Shown piece after piece: positions 33,173 to 42,407 of a stretch of 56,575 nt of DNA. Below the pieces are notes generated by a model. It saw only the letters and a program-made list of their open reading frames with translations. It searched no databases and was not told the origin of the DNA. The stretch lies in assembly GCA_013822245.1 (NCBI GenBank), contig PNKE01000053.1, forward strand, positions 1 to 56,575. Reading direction: 5' to 3'. The number at the start of each line of letters is the position of its first letter. Within the stretch, counting starts at the first letter, position 1. The position numbers were made by a program, and so were the translations under genes. Source of the stretch: Candidatus Solibacter sp. GTDB taxonomy: Bacteria; Acidobacteriota; Terriglobia; Bryobacterales; Bryobacteraceae.

Positions 33173-34876
33173 TCACTCCTTGCTCAGCAGCCCCGTTCGA
33201 TACACCCGCTCGCCCTTGAGGAACACGGCCACGATGTGCTCCGTCGCGGCGATATCTTCCAGCGGGTTGCCGTCCACCAGCACCATCGTCGCGTCCAGTC
33301 CCGGCGCGATCCGCCCCACCGGCTTGCCCAGCGCCCGAGCCGCCCCACCCGTCACTTGCATCAATGCGTCGGCCGGCGATAGCCCGGATTTCACCATCAA
33401 CTGCAACTGCCTGTGCAGTGACGGCCCGTGCGGCAGACCCGCGCGCCCGGCCATCGAATACGGCGTCGCCGCGCCGGCATCCTGGCCGCCCTGGCCGATG
33501 CCCGCCGGCCCCGGATTCAGTGCCAACACCTGTTGCGCCAGTGATCCGGCCAGCAGCCCCGGGGATCTTCCCGATCCCACATCCCTCATCCACTCGCTCA
33601 ACACCATCGGCCTCGCCGCAGGCGTCTCCAGGTTCACCGCCAGCACGCTCGACGCCAGCAACGCGCCCGATTCCAACCGCCCCATCACCGCCACCGCCGC
33701 AACCGGCGCCCGCGGCCCGACCGCCACCACGCCCGTCACGCCCGCATACAAGTGCGACCGCAACGCCTCCTCGGTCCGCTGCTGGTTGCCCTCCGGCAAA
33801 ACAACAGCCTGGTCGATCAATCCCGGCAGCAGCGTCCGCCCCGCCGCGTCCAAGATCTCGGCGTTCTGGCCATCACCATCCGCCGCCAGCCCTTCCGTCA
33901 CGCTCACAATCACGCCCCGCCTCACCAGCACTGACCCGCTTTCGATCACCCGCCCTTCGCCGGTGACAATCCTCGGCCCCCGGATCAGCCACGTCATCGC
34001 CCGGTTCTGCCGCCGTTCGAGGATTCGCGTCTTCTCCAGGTTCTCCATCGTCACCGCCTGCCACGCGCCCAGCAGCAGAAACGGTCCCAACGCCGCCGCC
34101 ACCCACAGCTTGGCCGAGGTCTTCAGCCGGTCTTCCTTTTCCCACCGGAACAGCTTCAAGGATATGAACAGCGCCACCGCCGCCGCCGCCGCCAGCGCCC
34201 CCGCCGCCGCCAGGTTCTTCGTCAACCCCTCGCCGTCGAGCAGCATCCCCTGCAACCCCAGATACAGATGCGTCGCCGGCAGAAACTGAGCCACCACCTG
34301 AAGCCAGTCCGGCATCGTCGACAGCGGGATCGTCGCCCCGCTCAGCAGCAGCATCGGAAAATACAGCAACTGAACCAGCACCTGGCTCTCGCCCATCGTG
34401 TTCACCACCGAGGCGATGATTAGCCCCATCGCCCGGAACGCGATGATGCCCAGCGACAACAGGATGGCGATCGAAACGGGGTTTTCCGGCGCCGGCATCC
34501 GATACCGCCAGTGCGCCAGCAGGAAGAACGCCACCACCGCCGGCATGTAAATCACCCAGCCCGTCACGATCGACGAAACCAGAATCGGCCCCGCCGAGAT
34601 CGGAGCCACCTTGAACCGCCGCAGTATGCCCGTCTCGCGTTCCAGCACCGCCCTGATGCCCCCGCCGAAAAAGCCGTTGCCCAGCACGCCCAGCACCAGC
34701 ACCATCGACACCACCTGCGCCGCATTGCCCGCCGATTTCGCCGCGTCGAACCCCTCGCCAAAGGCGAAGAAGAAGATCACGGGGAACAGGTAGCTGAAAA
34801 ACAGCACCACGCGGTCGCGCATCGTCAGCCGCAACGTCGCCAGCGTATAGGCCCGGTATGGCGTCAGCTTAATCAC
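33173..34876 (-). CDS. ABC-2 permease fused to a degenerate amidohydrolase domain
   Basis: 567 residues. 1-280 is an ABC-2 permease: about six helices, with the RAVLERETGILRRFKVAPIS cytoplasmic segment. A linker with one more helix (255-275) follows. Residues 297-567 carry the N-terminal strand and C-terminal end of an imidazolonepropionase-like amidohydrolase (PGLID at 351-355, DGNPLEDI near the end). The metal-binding HxH after PGLID is replaced by Ala357-Val-Val359, and much of the barrel is missing, so catalysis is not expected. Start overlaps the ATPase gene stop by 8 bp; the frame runs through the junction without a break. Confidence 0.8.
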   Translation of the reverse strand: MIKLTPYRAYTLATLRLTMRDRVVLFFSYLFPVIFFFAFGEGFDAAKSAGNAAQVVSMVLVLGVLGNGFFGGGIRAVLERETGILRRFKVAPISAGPILVSSIVTGWVIYMPAVVAFFLLAHWRYRMPAPENPVSIAILLSLGIIAFRAMGLIIASVVNTMGESQVLVQLLYFPMLLLSGATIPLSTMPDWLQVVAQFLPATHLYLGLQGMLLDGEGLTKNLAAAGALAAAAAVALFISLKLFRWEKEDRLKTSAKLWVAAALGPFLLLGAWQAVTMENLEKTRILERRQNRAMTWLIRGPRIVTGEGRVIESGSVLVRRGVIVSVTEGLAADGDGQNAEILDAAGRTLLPGLIDQAVVLPEGNQQRTEEALRSHLYAGVTGVVAVGPRAPVAAVAVMGRLESGALLASSVLAVNLETPAARPMVLSEWMRDVGSGRSPGLLAGSLAQQVLALNPGPAGIGQGGQDAGAATPYSMAGRAGLPHGPSLHRQLQLMVKSGLSPADALMQVTGGAARALGKPVGRIAPGLDATMVLVDGNPLEDIAATEHIVAVFLKGERVYRTGLLSKE

Positions 34877-35795
34877 GCAGCCGTTTCCCCGTCAGTTCGA
34901 TGAATACGTCCTCCAGCGTCGGACGCCGGATCTGCAGGTCGTCCAGTCCCGCGCCGTTCGAGTCGATCCACTTCACCAGTTCCAGCACCGCCTTGGCCGG
35001 TTTCGGATGCGCCACCCACAGCCGCTTCCGGTCGTCGCTGAAATGAATCGGATTGTCCGCGGGCCAGCCCGCCGGCAACGTCTCCGGCGCCGGCGTCTCG
35101 CACGCGATCTCCACCCGCGAATGGCCCAGCACCCGCTGCTGCAACTCCTGTGGAGCCCCCATGGCGACAATTCGGCCCTCATCCACAATCGCCACACGGT
35201 CGCACAACCGCTCGGCCTCTTCGATGTAATGCGTCGTCAGCAGGATGGTCGTCCGCGCCGCCTTCAACTCAAGAATCAGGTTGTGGATCTCCAGCCTCAC
35301 CTGCGGGTCCAGCCCTGTCGTCGGCTCGTCCAGAAACACGATCGACGGCTCGTTTACCAGCGCCAGCGCCAGCGCCAATCGCTGCTTCTGCCCGCCCGAC
35401 AGCGTGTAATAATACGCCGTCCGCTTCTCCCACAACTGGAAACGCTTCAGCAGCGGTTCAAGCCTTGCCCGCCGGCTGTAGAACGATGCAAACAGTTCCA
35501 CCGCCTCGAACACCGTCATTTTGTCAGGCAGATTCGTCGCCTGCAGCGACACGCCCACGCGGTCCTTCACCGCCGGCGCTTCCTGCGCCGGGTCCAGGCC
35601 CAGCACCAGCACCTCGCCCGAGGTGCGCGGCCTCAGCCCTTCGAGGATTTCGACCGTCGTCGTCTTGCCCGCCCCGTTCGGGCCCAGCAGTCCGAACACT
35701 TCGCCCCCGGCCACTTCAAAGTCGATCCCGCGGACCGCTTCAAAGCCGCCGTAACTTTTGCGAAGGCTGCGAACCAGAATCGCCGGCTCGGCCAT
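34869..35795 (-). CDS. ABC transporter ATP-binding protein
   Basis: 308 residues. Walker A GPNGAGKTT (about 38-46), Q-loop LQATNLPD, ABC signature LSGGQKQR, Walker B IVFLDEPTTGLDP and the switch His in LLTTHYIEEAE are all present. The C-terminal about 80 residues are the regulatory extension common in DrrA/NatA-type exporters. Partner of the downstream permease fusion (8-bp overlap). Likely exports a lipid, drug or peptide; substrate unknown. Confidence 0.93.
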   Translation of the reverse strand: MAEPAILVRSLRKSYGGFEAVRGIDFEVAGGEVFGLLGPNGAGKTTTVEILEGLRPRTSGEVLVLGLDPAQEAPAVKDRVGVSLQATNLPDKMTVFEAVELFASFYSRRARLEPLLKRFQLWEKRTAYYYTLSGGQKQRLALALALVNEPSIVFLDEPTTGLDPQVRLEIHNLILELKAARTTILLTTHYIEEAERLCDRVAIVDEGRIVAMGAPQELQQRVLGHSRVEIACETPAPETLPAGWPADNPIHFSDDRKRLWVAHPKPAKAVLELVKWIDSNGAGLDDLQIRRPTLEDVFIELTGKRLRD

Positions 35796-35800
35796 AGCGG

Positions 35801-36328
35801 CTACTTCTGCGCGGCAAGCACTGCGATGCAGGCGCGCATGAACGCCGGCAGGTCGGCCGGTTTGCGCGACGTAACCAGGTTGCGGTCCACCACCACCTCG
35901 GCGTCTTCCCAGATGCCGCCGGCGTGTTCCACATCGTCCTTGATGGCGAAAAACGACGTGCACTTGCGGTCCTTCAGTATCTTCGCCGAACACAGGCACC
36001 ACGGCCCGTGGCAGATGGCCGCCGCCAGCTTGCCCTGCCTGTCGAAGTCCGCCACAAACGAGTTGGCCTTCTCATGCCGGCGGATGAAGTCCGGCGCGAA
36101 CCCGCCGGGGCACACGATGCCGTCGTATTCCGCCGCGCTCACCTCGTCGTACGCTCTGTCCGCCACCGCCGGGTAGCCCACCTTCGACGGATAGGTCCTG
36201 CCCTTCTCCGCCCCGATCAAATGGACCCCGGCGCCCGCCTCCACAAGCCGGTAATACGGGTACCAGACTTCCATCTCCTGATACTGCTGATCGACCAGTA
36301 CGGCCACCTTCCTGCCTGTCAGTTCCAT
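35801..36328 (-). CDS. DJ-1/PfpI family protein
   Basis: 175 residues. The nucleophile elbow AAICHGPW gives Cys106 and His107, and the conserved acid lies at EME (18-20) near the N-terminus. VTSRKPADLPAFMRA is the usual C-terminal stretch. Family members act as deglycases, glyoxalases or peptidases in stress response. It precedes the ABC ATPase by 5 bp and may be co-transcribed. Confidence 0.9.
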   Translation of the reverse strand: MELTGRKVAVLVDQQYQEMEVWYPYYRLVEAGAGVHLIGAEKGRTYPSKVGYPAVADRAYDEVSAAEYDGIVCPGGFAPDFIRRHEKANSFVADFDRQGKLAAAICHGPWCLCSAKILKDRKCTSFFAIKDDVEHAGGIWEDAEVVVDRNLVTSRKPADLPAFMRACIAVLAAQK

Positions 36329-36356
36329 GCAGACCAGTTTAGCCCCTCGTCCCGCC

Positions 36357-37250
36357 TCACCTCACCCTGTGGCCGTAGGCGTTCACCCGCGCCAGCCGCT
36401 CGAAGTGGTCAAACGCGATCCCCGCCGCCCTCAACACCGGGTTCGAGGCGCCCTCGGCCAGCGCCGTCCCCGCCGCGGCAAAAACAAACGGCCGCCCCTC
36501 CAGATACACGATCGCCGTCTCGGTTTGAACGCCCGGAATGCCGCCCGGCTTCGACGCCACCTCGACACGCGCCGGCACGGCCTGCCGCACCGCCGCTTTC
36601 ACCGTCTTCAAGATGCTGACAATCTCGCCCGCCCCCGCCACCTCGCCGCGGTAGATCATTGCCGCCAGCCGCGCCATCTCCAGCGGCGTCGACGCATTCT
36701 CATCGCCCCGCAACGCCGCCGGAGCGTCCATCATCACCCGTCTGAGCCGCGTCGACTTCATCCCCAGCTCCGTCATCAGCGCGTTCACCCGTTCCATGCC
36801 CACCTTGGCGATCAGCGCATTGGTCGCCGTGTTGTCCGAATCCCGGATCATCAGCAACGCCAACTCACGCAGCGTCAGCGTCTGGCTCGCCGTCTTGAGC
36901 TTGTCCCGCAATCCGCCCGAGCCGCCCACGGCGTCGCCGGCCGTCAGCGTCACCGCGCCGTCCAGCTTCAGCCGCCCCTGCGATACGTCCCGGAACAGCG
37001 CCACCAGGATCGGGATCTTGATCGCCGACGCCTGGGCAAAGATCGTGTCGCCGTTCTTGGAGACCGTCCGGCCCGTCGACAGGTCGATCGCCGCATAGCC
37101 GAACGCGCCGTCCACCTCTGAGGCGTAGGCCGACATGCGCTGCTCAAAGCGGATCCACAGCAGATCCTCCACCGTGGTCTGGGCTTGGGCGGCGCACGCC
37201 AGCAGGGCGAAGGCCGGAATGGATAGAGCGGCGGCGATTCCCGGTTTCAC
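36357..37250 (-). CDS. class A beta-lactamase-fold serine hydrolase, atypical
   Basis: 297 residues with a signal peptide (1-23, ending AQAQ). SxxK is present (Ser75-Ala-Ile-Lys78) and SDN is intact (138-140). The third motif is Lys234-Pro-Gly rather than Lys-Thr/Ser-Gly. The omega-loop stretch RRVMMDAPAAL has no Glu at the position of Glu166, the deacylating residue. It may be a periplasmic peptidase, a penicillin-interacting protein or a non-resistance hydrolase. Clinical-type beta-lactamase activity is not supported. Confidence 0.78.
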   Translation of the reverse strand: MKPGIAAALSIPAFALLACAAQAQTTVEDLLWIRFEQRMSAYASEVDGAFGYAAIDLSTGRTVSKNGDTIFAQASAIKIPILVALFRDVSQGRLKLDGAVTLTAGDAVGGSGGLRDKLKTASQTLTLRELALLMIRDSDNTATNALIAKVGMERVNALMTELGMKSTRLRRVMMDAPAALRGDENASTPLEMARLAAMIYRGEVAGAGEIVSILKTVKAAVRQAVPARVEVASKPGGIPGVQTETAIVYLEGRPFVFAAAGTALAEGASNPVLRAAGIAFDHFERLARVNAYGHRVR

Positions 37251-37390
37251 ATCTGCAAGGATAGCCGAGGTCGGCCCGCCCTGGCGGCCCGGTAGTGGTC
37301 CGCCATCCGATTGAAACCCGTATCGCCGCCAGCGCCGATCATTCGCTCTAAGGCTGGAGGCGCAGCCTGCCGATAGATGCCAGAGGCACT

Positions 37391-38578
37391 ATGAACTCTC
37401 GAACCGTCCTTTGCGTCCTGCTGATCGCCGCCGCGGTCCTCGCATTCTGTCCTGGGGTCCAGGCCGCTCAGCCATCCGGCGCCGGCAAACCGGCCACCGC
37501 CGCCGAAGCCGCGGCCGAACTCTGGACATTCATGCTCCCTGACGCCAAAATCGTCGCCGGCATCGACTGGCAGCGCGCCAAGTCCTCGCCCGCCGGCCAG
37601 ATGATCAGCAAACGCCTGGTCAACGCGCCGGCAACCAGGGGCAAAGTCGCATCCGCCGGCCTCGATTTCGTGGATGGCTTTGACCGGCTGCTGATGTCGG
37701 CCCCCGCGCCGGCGCCGGGACAGCCGGGCACGCAGCAGATGCTGCTGGCGCTTTCGGGCCGGTTCGACCGCGCCAGGCTGAAGAAATCGATGCCCGCCGG
37801 CACGGCCATCGAGCGCTTCCAGGGCATCGACCTCTTCATCCCGCCCTCGTCGAAGACCGACGAAATGGTGGCCGGCTTCGTCAGCGATCGATTGCTGCTG
37901 CTGGGCGACAAGGCTTCCATTGCCGGCGCGCTCCAGACGCGTTCGGGCCTGTCCGACGCGGCCCTGCTCGATCGCGCCAAACAGATGGAAGCCAGCCACG
38001 AGATCTGGATGATCGCCGACTCGATCCCCGAAATGCCAGCCGCCTCCGGCGCCTCCCCAATACAGGGCATGGAGGATATCCGCGCCGCCGAAATCGGCAT
38101 CGCCCTGCGCTCCGGCATGGACATGACGGCCATTCTTACCTTCACCGACGCCGAAAAGGCCCAGGGCATGGCCATGTTCGCCCAGATGCTCGCCGCCATG
38201 CCCGCCGGCAACAACCCGGCCTCCCGCGAAATGGCCGCCATGGCCAGGAACCTCAGCGTCAAGGCCGAAGGCGCCTCGGTCAAAGCCACTCTCAGCCTGT
38301 CGATGGCCCAACTGGCATCGGCCGCCGTCCAGATGCGCGGCGGCATCGAACAAGCCTCGCGAAAGACCCTGGAATCGCTGGTCGGCGTGGGCTCTCAGAC
38401 CGGACCGATCCCAGGATTGCGTCCAGCCGCCCGCGCCACGCCGAGCCAGCCGCTGGCCTCCGCGCCGCGCATCGCCCCTCCACGCCCAGCCCAGCCGGTG
38501 AAGAAAACCATTCGCATCGTCGGCCTGGATGACGGCGACAAGGAGATCTCTTACTCCTCCCCCGGCGGACGCCACTAA
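37391..38578 (+). CDS. secreted protein of unknown function
   Basis: 395 residues; signal peptide (about 1-25, ending VQAA). Ala/Met-rich with repeated short hydrophobic strands (DAKIVAGIDW, DFVDGFDRLLM, MLLALSGRFDRARL) of the kind seen in acidobacterial proteins with two related alpha/beta halves. The C-terminal 60 residues are Pro/Ala-rich and probably disordered, ending SSPGGRH. Divergent from the beta-lactamase-fold gene. I recognise no named domain. Confidence 0.7.
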   Translation: MNSRTVLCVLLIAAAVLAFCPGVQAAQPSGAGKPATAAEAAAELWTFMLPDAKIVAGIDWQRAKSSPAGQMISKRLVNAPATRGKVASAGLDFVDGFDRLLMSAPAPAPGQPGTQQMLLALSGRFDRARLKKSMPAGTAIERFQGIDLFIPPSSKTDEMVAGFVSDRLLLLGDKASIAGALQTRSGLSDAALLDRAKQMEASHEIWMIADSIPEMPAASGASPIQGMEDIRAAEIGIALRSGMDMTAILTFTDAEKAQGMAMFAQMLAAMPAGNNPASREMAAMARNLSVKAEGASVKATLSLSMAQLASAAVQMRGGIEQASRKTLESLVGVGSQTGPIPGLRPAARATPSQPLASAPRIAPPRPAQPVKKTIRIVGLDDGDKEISYSSPGGRH

Positions 38579-38621
38579 ACTGGTTCTTCTGTCCGCGCCC
38601 GATGCGCGGCTGGTGCGGGAA

Positions 38622-38640
38622 GCGCCTCGACGCGAGGCGC
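38622..38640. repeat. GC-rich hairpin in a convergent intergenic region
   Basis: GCGCCTCG, loop ACG, CGAGGCGC: a perfect 8-bp stem 44 bp after the upstream stop. No T run. It may end transcription from either side weakly. The rest of the 179-bp gap to the convergent GT-C-like gene shows no gene I can support. Confidence 0.5.
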
Positions 38641-38757
38641 GCGGCCGGGACGCGCTTCAGGCGTTCTTCGTCGGTACGCCGGGCTCGACGGCCGGTCTTG
38701 AACAAGGTGGACGCGCGCTTACCGCAGGCCACGCCGGGCGCTGGCTGGAAATGCGGG

Positions 38758-39921
38758 TCAACTGAAGAACCGCACCGCCAGCACGCCCAGCATTCCGAGC
38801 GCCAGCCGCAGCGTGACCAGCCCCATCGGTACCGCCAGCCATCCGCTGCCGCCCTTCAGCGCCATCAGCGCCAGCGGTCCGGTGAGCAGGCTGAAGGCGC
38901 GGGCCGTGCTGCACTCGTCGCGCAGAAACACCGGGTGCGCGGCGACGACCGCCAACGATGCCGCCGCCAGGGCCAGCCATTCAAGCTCGCCATCACGGTT
39001 CCGCCACCAGCACCAGACCGCCGCCGCCGCCGCCGCCGCCAGTCCAAGCATCGATGCCGCGTCGGCGGCCTGCAGGATCAGGTTCGCCGCCCTCATCCCG
39101 GTGTATTGGACCGGCTCCGCAATCCGTTCGAAATAGCCCGTCAAGGCGTGCTGCCCCAGCCACCCGTGGAGGGCGGCTCCGTCTCCCGGCCTGCCCTGTA
39201 TCGAGTTGACCCCCCACCAGGCAATCGCCGGCACTGCCGCCGTCGCCCATAGCGCCCCCAGGCTCCAACGCCGCCGCCACACCGCCTGGCCCGCCGCGGC
39301 GGCGACCAGCAGAAGGCCGAGTTCCCGGTTCAGGCACGCGAACGCCAGCATTGCCCAGGCCCACCACCGGCGCTCCCGCCGCCACAGCAGATACCCGCAG
39401 ATTGAAACGCCCAACCCGAGGTCCGGCATCAGCCGGGCCACCCCGCTGAGGCTGGCAGGGTACAGCAGAAACGCCATCCCCCATCCAGGATGCCGCCCGT
39501 AGCTCTCCGCCAACCGCCCGAGCAGCAGCACGCCCGCCGCGATCAGCAGATGGATGGTGGCAATGTAGGATATGTCGATCAGCCGCGGCTGTCCCATGCC
39601 CAGCGCCCAGGCGATTGCCGGAACCGCGATCCGCCGCCTCCGGTAACTCTCGGCGTCGAAGTGTTGTGTCCAGCGCTTCAGCCCCAGTGGATCATGCGCC
39701 ACCATCCGGTAGAACTGGCCGTCGTAGCCCGCCGATCCGCCGTGACGGTATGTGCCTGCCTCCAGTTCCGCCGGCACGCTGAACAGCTCACCCGAGTAGT
39801 ACAGCGACGTCCAGTTCCCGCCGAACCGCGTGTGCACCGCCGCCGCCTGCCACAGCAGCGCCGCCAGCACCGCCAGCCCGGCCCAACTCCACCTGTTTTG
39901 GAAGACCCTCGGCAATTGCAC
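38758..39921 (-). CDS. GT-C-like integral membrane glycosyltransferase
   Basis: 387 residues, about nine hydrophobic helices. The first external loop has SAGYDGQFYRMVAHDPL; the GYDGQFY motif is typical of a bacterial GT-C family that uses lipid-linked sugars. Length and topology fit. It follows the GT2 gene on the same strand (gap 30 bp), so both may add sugars to the same envelope glycan or lipid. Confidence 0.75.
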   Translation of the reverse strand: MQLPRVFQNRWSWAGLAVLAALLWQAAAVHTRFGGNWTSLYYSGELFSVPAELEAGTYRHGGSAGYDGQFYRMVAHDPLGLKRWTQHFDAESYRRRRIAVPAIAWALGMGQPRLIDISYIATIHLLIAAGVLLLGRLAESYGRHPGWGMAFLLYPASLSGVARLMPDLGLGVSICGYLLWRRERRWWAWAMLAFACLNRELGLLLVAAAAGQAVWRRRWSLGALWATAAVPAIAWWGVNSIQGRPGDGAALHGWLGQHALTGYFERIAEPVQYTGMRAANLILQAADAASMLGLAAAAAAAVWCWWRNRDGELEWLALAAASLAVVAAHPVFLRDECSTARAFSLLTGPLALMALKGGSGWLAVPMGLVTLRLALGMLGVLAVRFFS

Positions 39922-39951
39922 AGTCCTTCCTGCCGGCAGATCCAGCCTGCC

Positions 39952-40968
39952 TCAACCTCCGGCCCTTTGTCCTCCGGTCTTTACCCGCTGCCGCCCCTGT
40001 CCGGGCAGCATGTGCCACGCCAGGCCGATCGCAAACCCGGCGCAGCTGTATATGAAATACAGCCAGTGCACTGGAATGGCGCGCAACGCGAACCCGATTC
40101 CCTGGTTCGACGCCAGGTAGGCGTAGAAGCGCCGGTTCCTGGCCAGATACGCTCCGCTCACGGCCAGCCAGCCCGCCAGGTGGTTCCACGACAGAAACGC
40201 CGTCGGCGCCATCACCAGCGACAACAGCGCCAGCACGGCGTTCAGGCGCTGGCTGCGGCGCAGGTTCAGGTCGTTTGGCATGTGGCGCTCGCTCAGGATC
40301 AGCCGGGTCCAGGGCACCGCCCGGTCCAGGATGTCGGTCCTGACCATCTGCAGGAAACTCCAGGACTTGTGGTGGCAGATCCTGGCCTGGCGGTCGAGAA
40401 CCAGTTTGCGGCCCTCTTTGATGAGCCGGCAACCCAGTTCGATGTCCTCGATCGACGGCCGCGCATAGGCTTCCGAAAAGCCCCCAGCCGCCAGAAACAC
40501 CTCGCGCCGGATGGCCCCGCAGGCGCCCCAGAACGTCGAGGCATCCCGGGCCGCGTTCTGATGCACCCAGGCGTGCAGCAGGTTCCGGTACCGGGACAGG
40601 AAGCCCTGATGCGACGGTTGATCGTCATAGGACCCAATCACGCCGTCCACTCGATCATCGGCCTCAAGCCTGCCGGCCAGCCGGCCCACCGTGTCCGGGT
40701 GCACGCTCACATCGGCGTCGAAGAAAAGGATGATCCCGCCCTTCGATGCCGCCACCCCGCGGTTGCGCGCCACCGCCGGACCCAACGCGACCTCGTTGCG
40801 GATGTACTGCGCTCCGTAGCGCCGGGCCAGCGGCTCGATCGAACTCCGGGAACCGTCGTCGACGACGATAACTTCATCCACGGGCCGCTCGGACGCGGCG
40901 AGCGATGCCAGCAGTGTCCCCAACGTCGAAGAGGCGTCACGGGCGGCGATGACGACAGACAATAGCAT
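39952..40968 (-). CDS. glycosyltransferase family 2 protein
   Basis: 338 residues. The GT-A fold is clear: SVVIAARDASSTL, nucleotide-contact DDGS (37-40), the DAD metal motif at 84-86 (FFDADV), and the IEDIELGCRL acid pair. Two or three C-terminal membrane helices (about 230-330) anchor it. Transfers a sugar to a lipid or protein on the cytoplasmic side. Confidence 0.88.
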   Translation of the reverse strand: MLLSVVIAARDASSTLGTLLASLAASERPVDEVIVVDDGSRSSIEPLARRYGAQYIRNEVALGPAVARNRGVAASKGGIILFFDADVSVHPDTVGRLAGRLEADDRVDGVIGSYDDQPSHQGFLSRYRNLLHAWVHQNAARDASTFWGACGAIRREVFLAAGGFSEAYARPSIEDIELGCRLIKEGRKLVLDRQARICHHKSWSFLQMVRTDILDRAVPWTRLILSERHMPNDLNLRRSQRLNAVLALLSLVMAPTAFLSWNHLAGWLAVSGAYLARNRRFYAYLASNQGIGFALRAIPVHWLYFIYSCAGFAIGLAWHMLPGQGRQRVKTGGQRAGG

Positions 40969-41064
40969 TACAGATCAGAGGCGAATCCCTAGAATAGCCG
41001 ATCCGCATCGGCCGGTTGGTCGCCCCGGCGCGCCGGCCCCCCATGCAACCCCGCCGCGCTGGTG

Positions 41065-42291
<1,227 letters not shown>

Positions 42292-42407
42292 GGGCTTTCG
42301 AGTCTCATTCTCCCATGCGGCGTCCGTGGCTGGGCCTGAGGATTGGCCGGCCGGTCATCCCCGGTGTTTCGTTTGGTCAATGCCCGGACCGCCCCGCCGC
42401 GCCGGTC

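Noticed and set aside
36357-37250. Antibiotic-resistance beta-lactamase
   Set aside because: Glu166 is absent and KTG is changed, so resistance cannot be claimed.
38529-38765. 78-residue frame after the secreted protein at 37391-38578
   Set aside because: Begins inside that gene, no ribosome site or family, and mostly covers a GC-rich hairpin.
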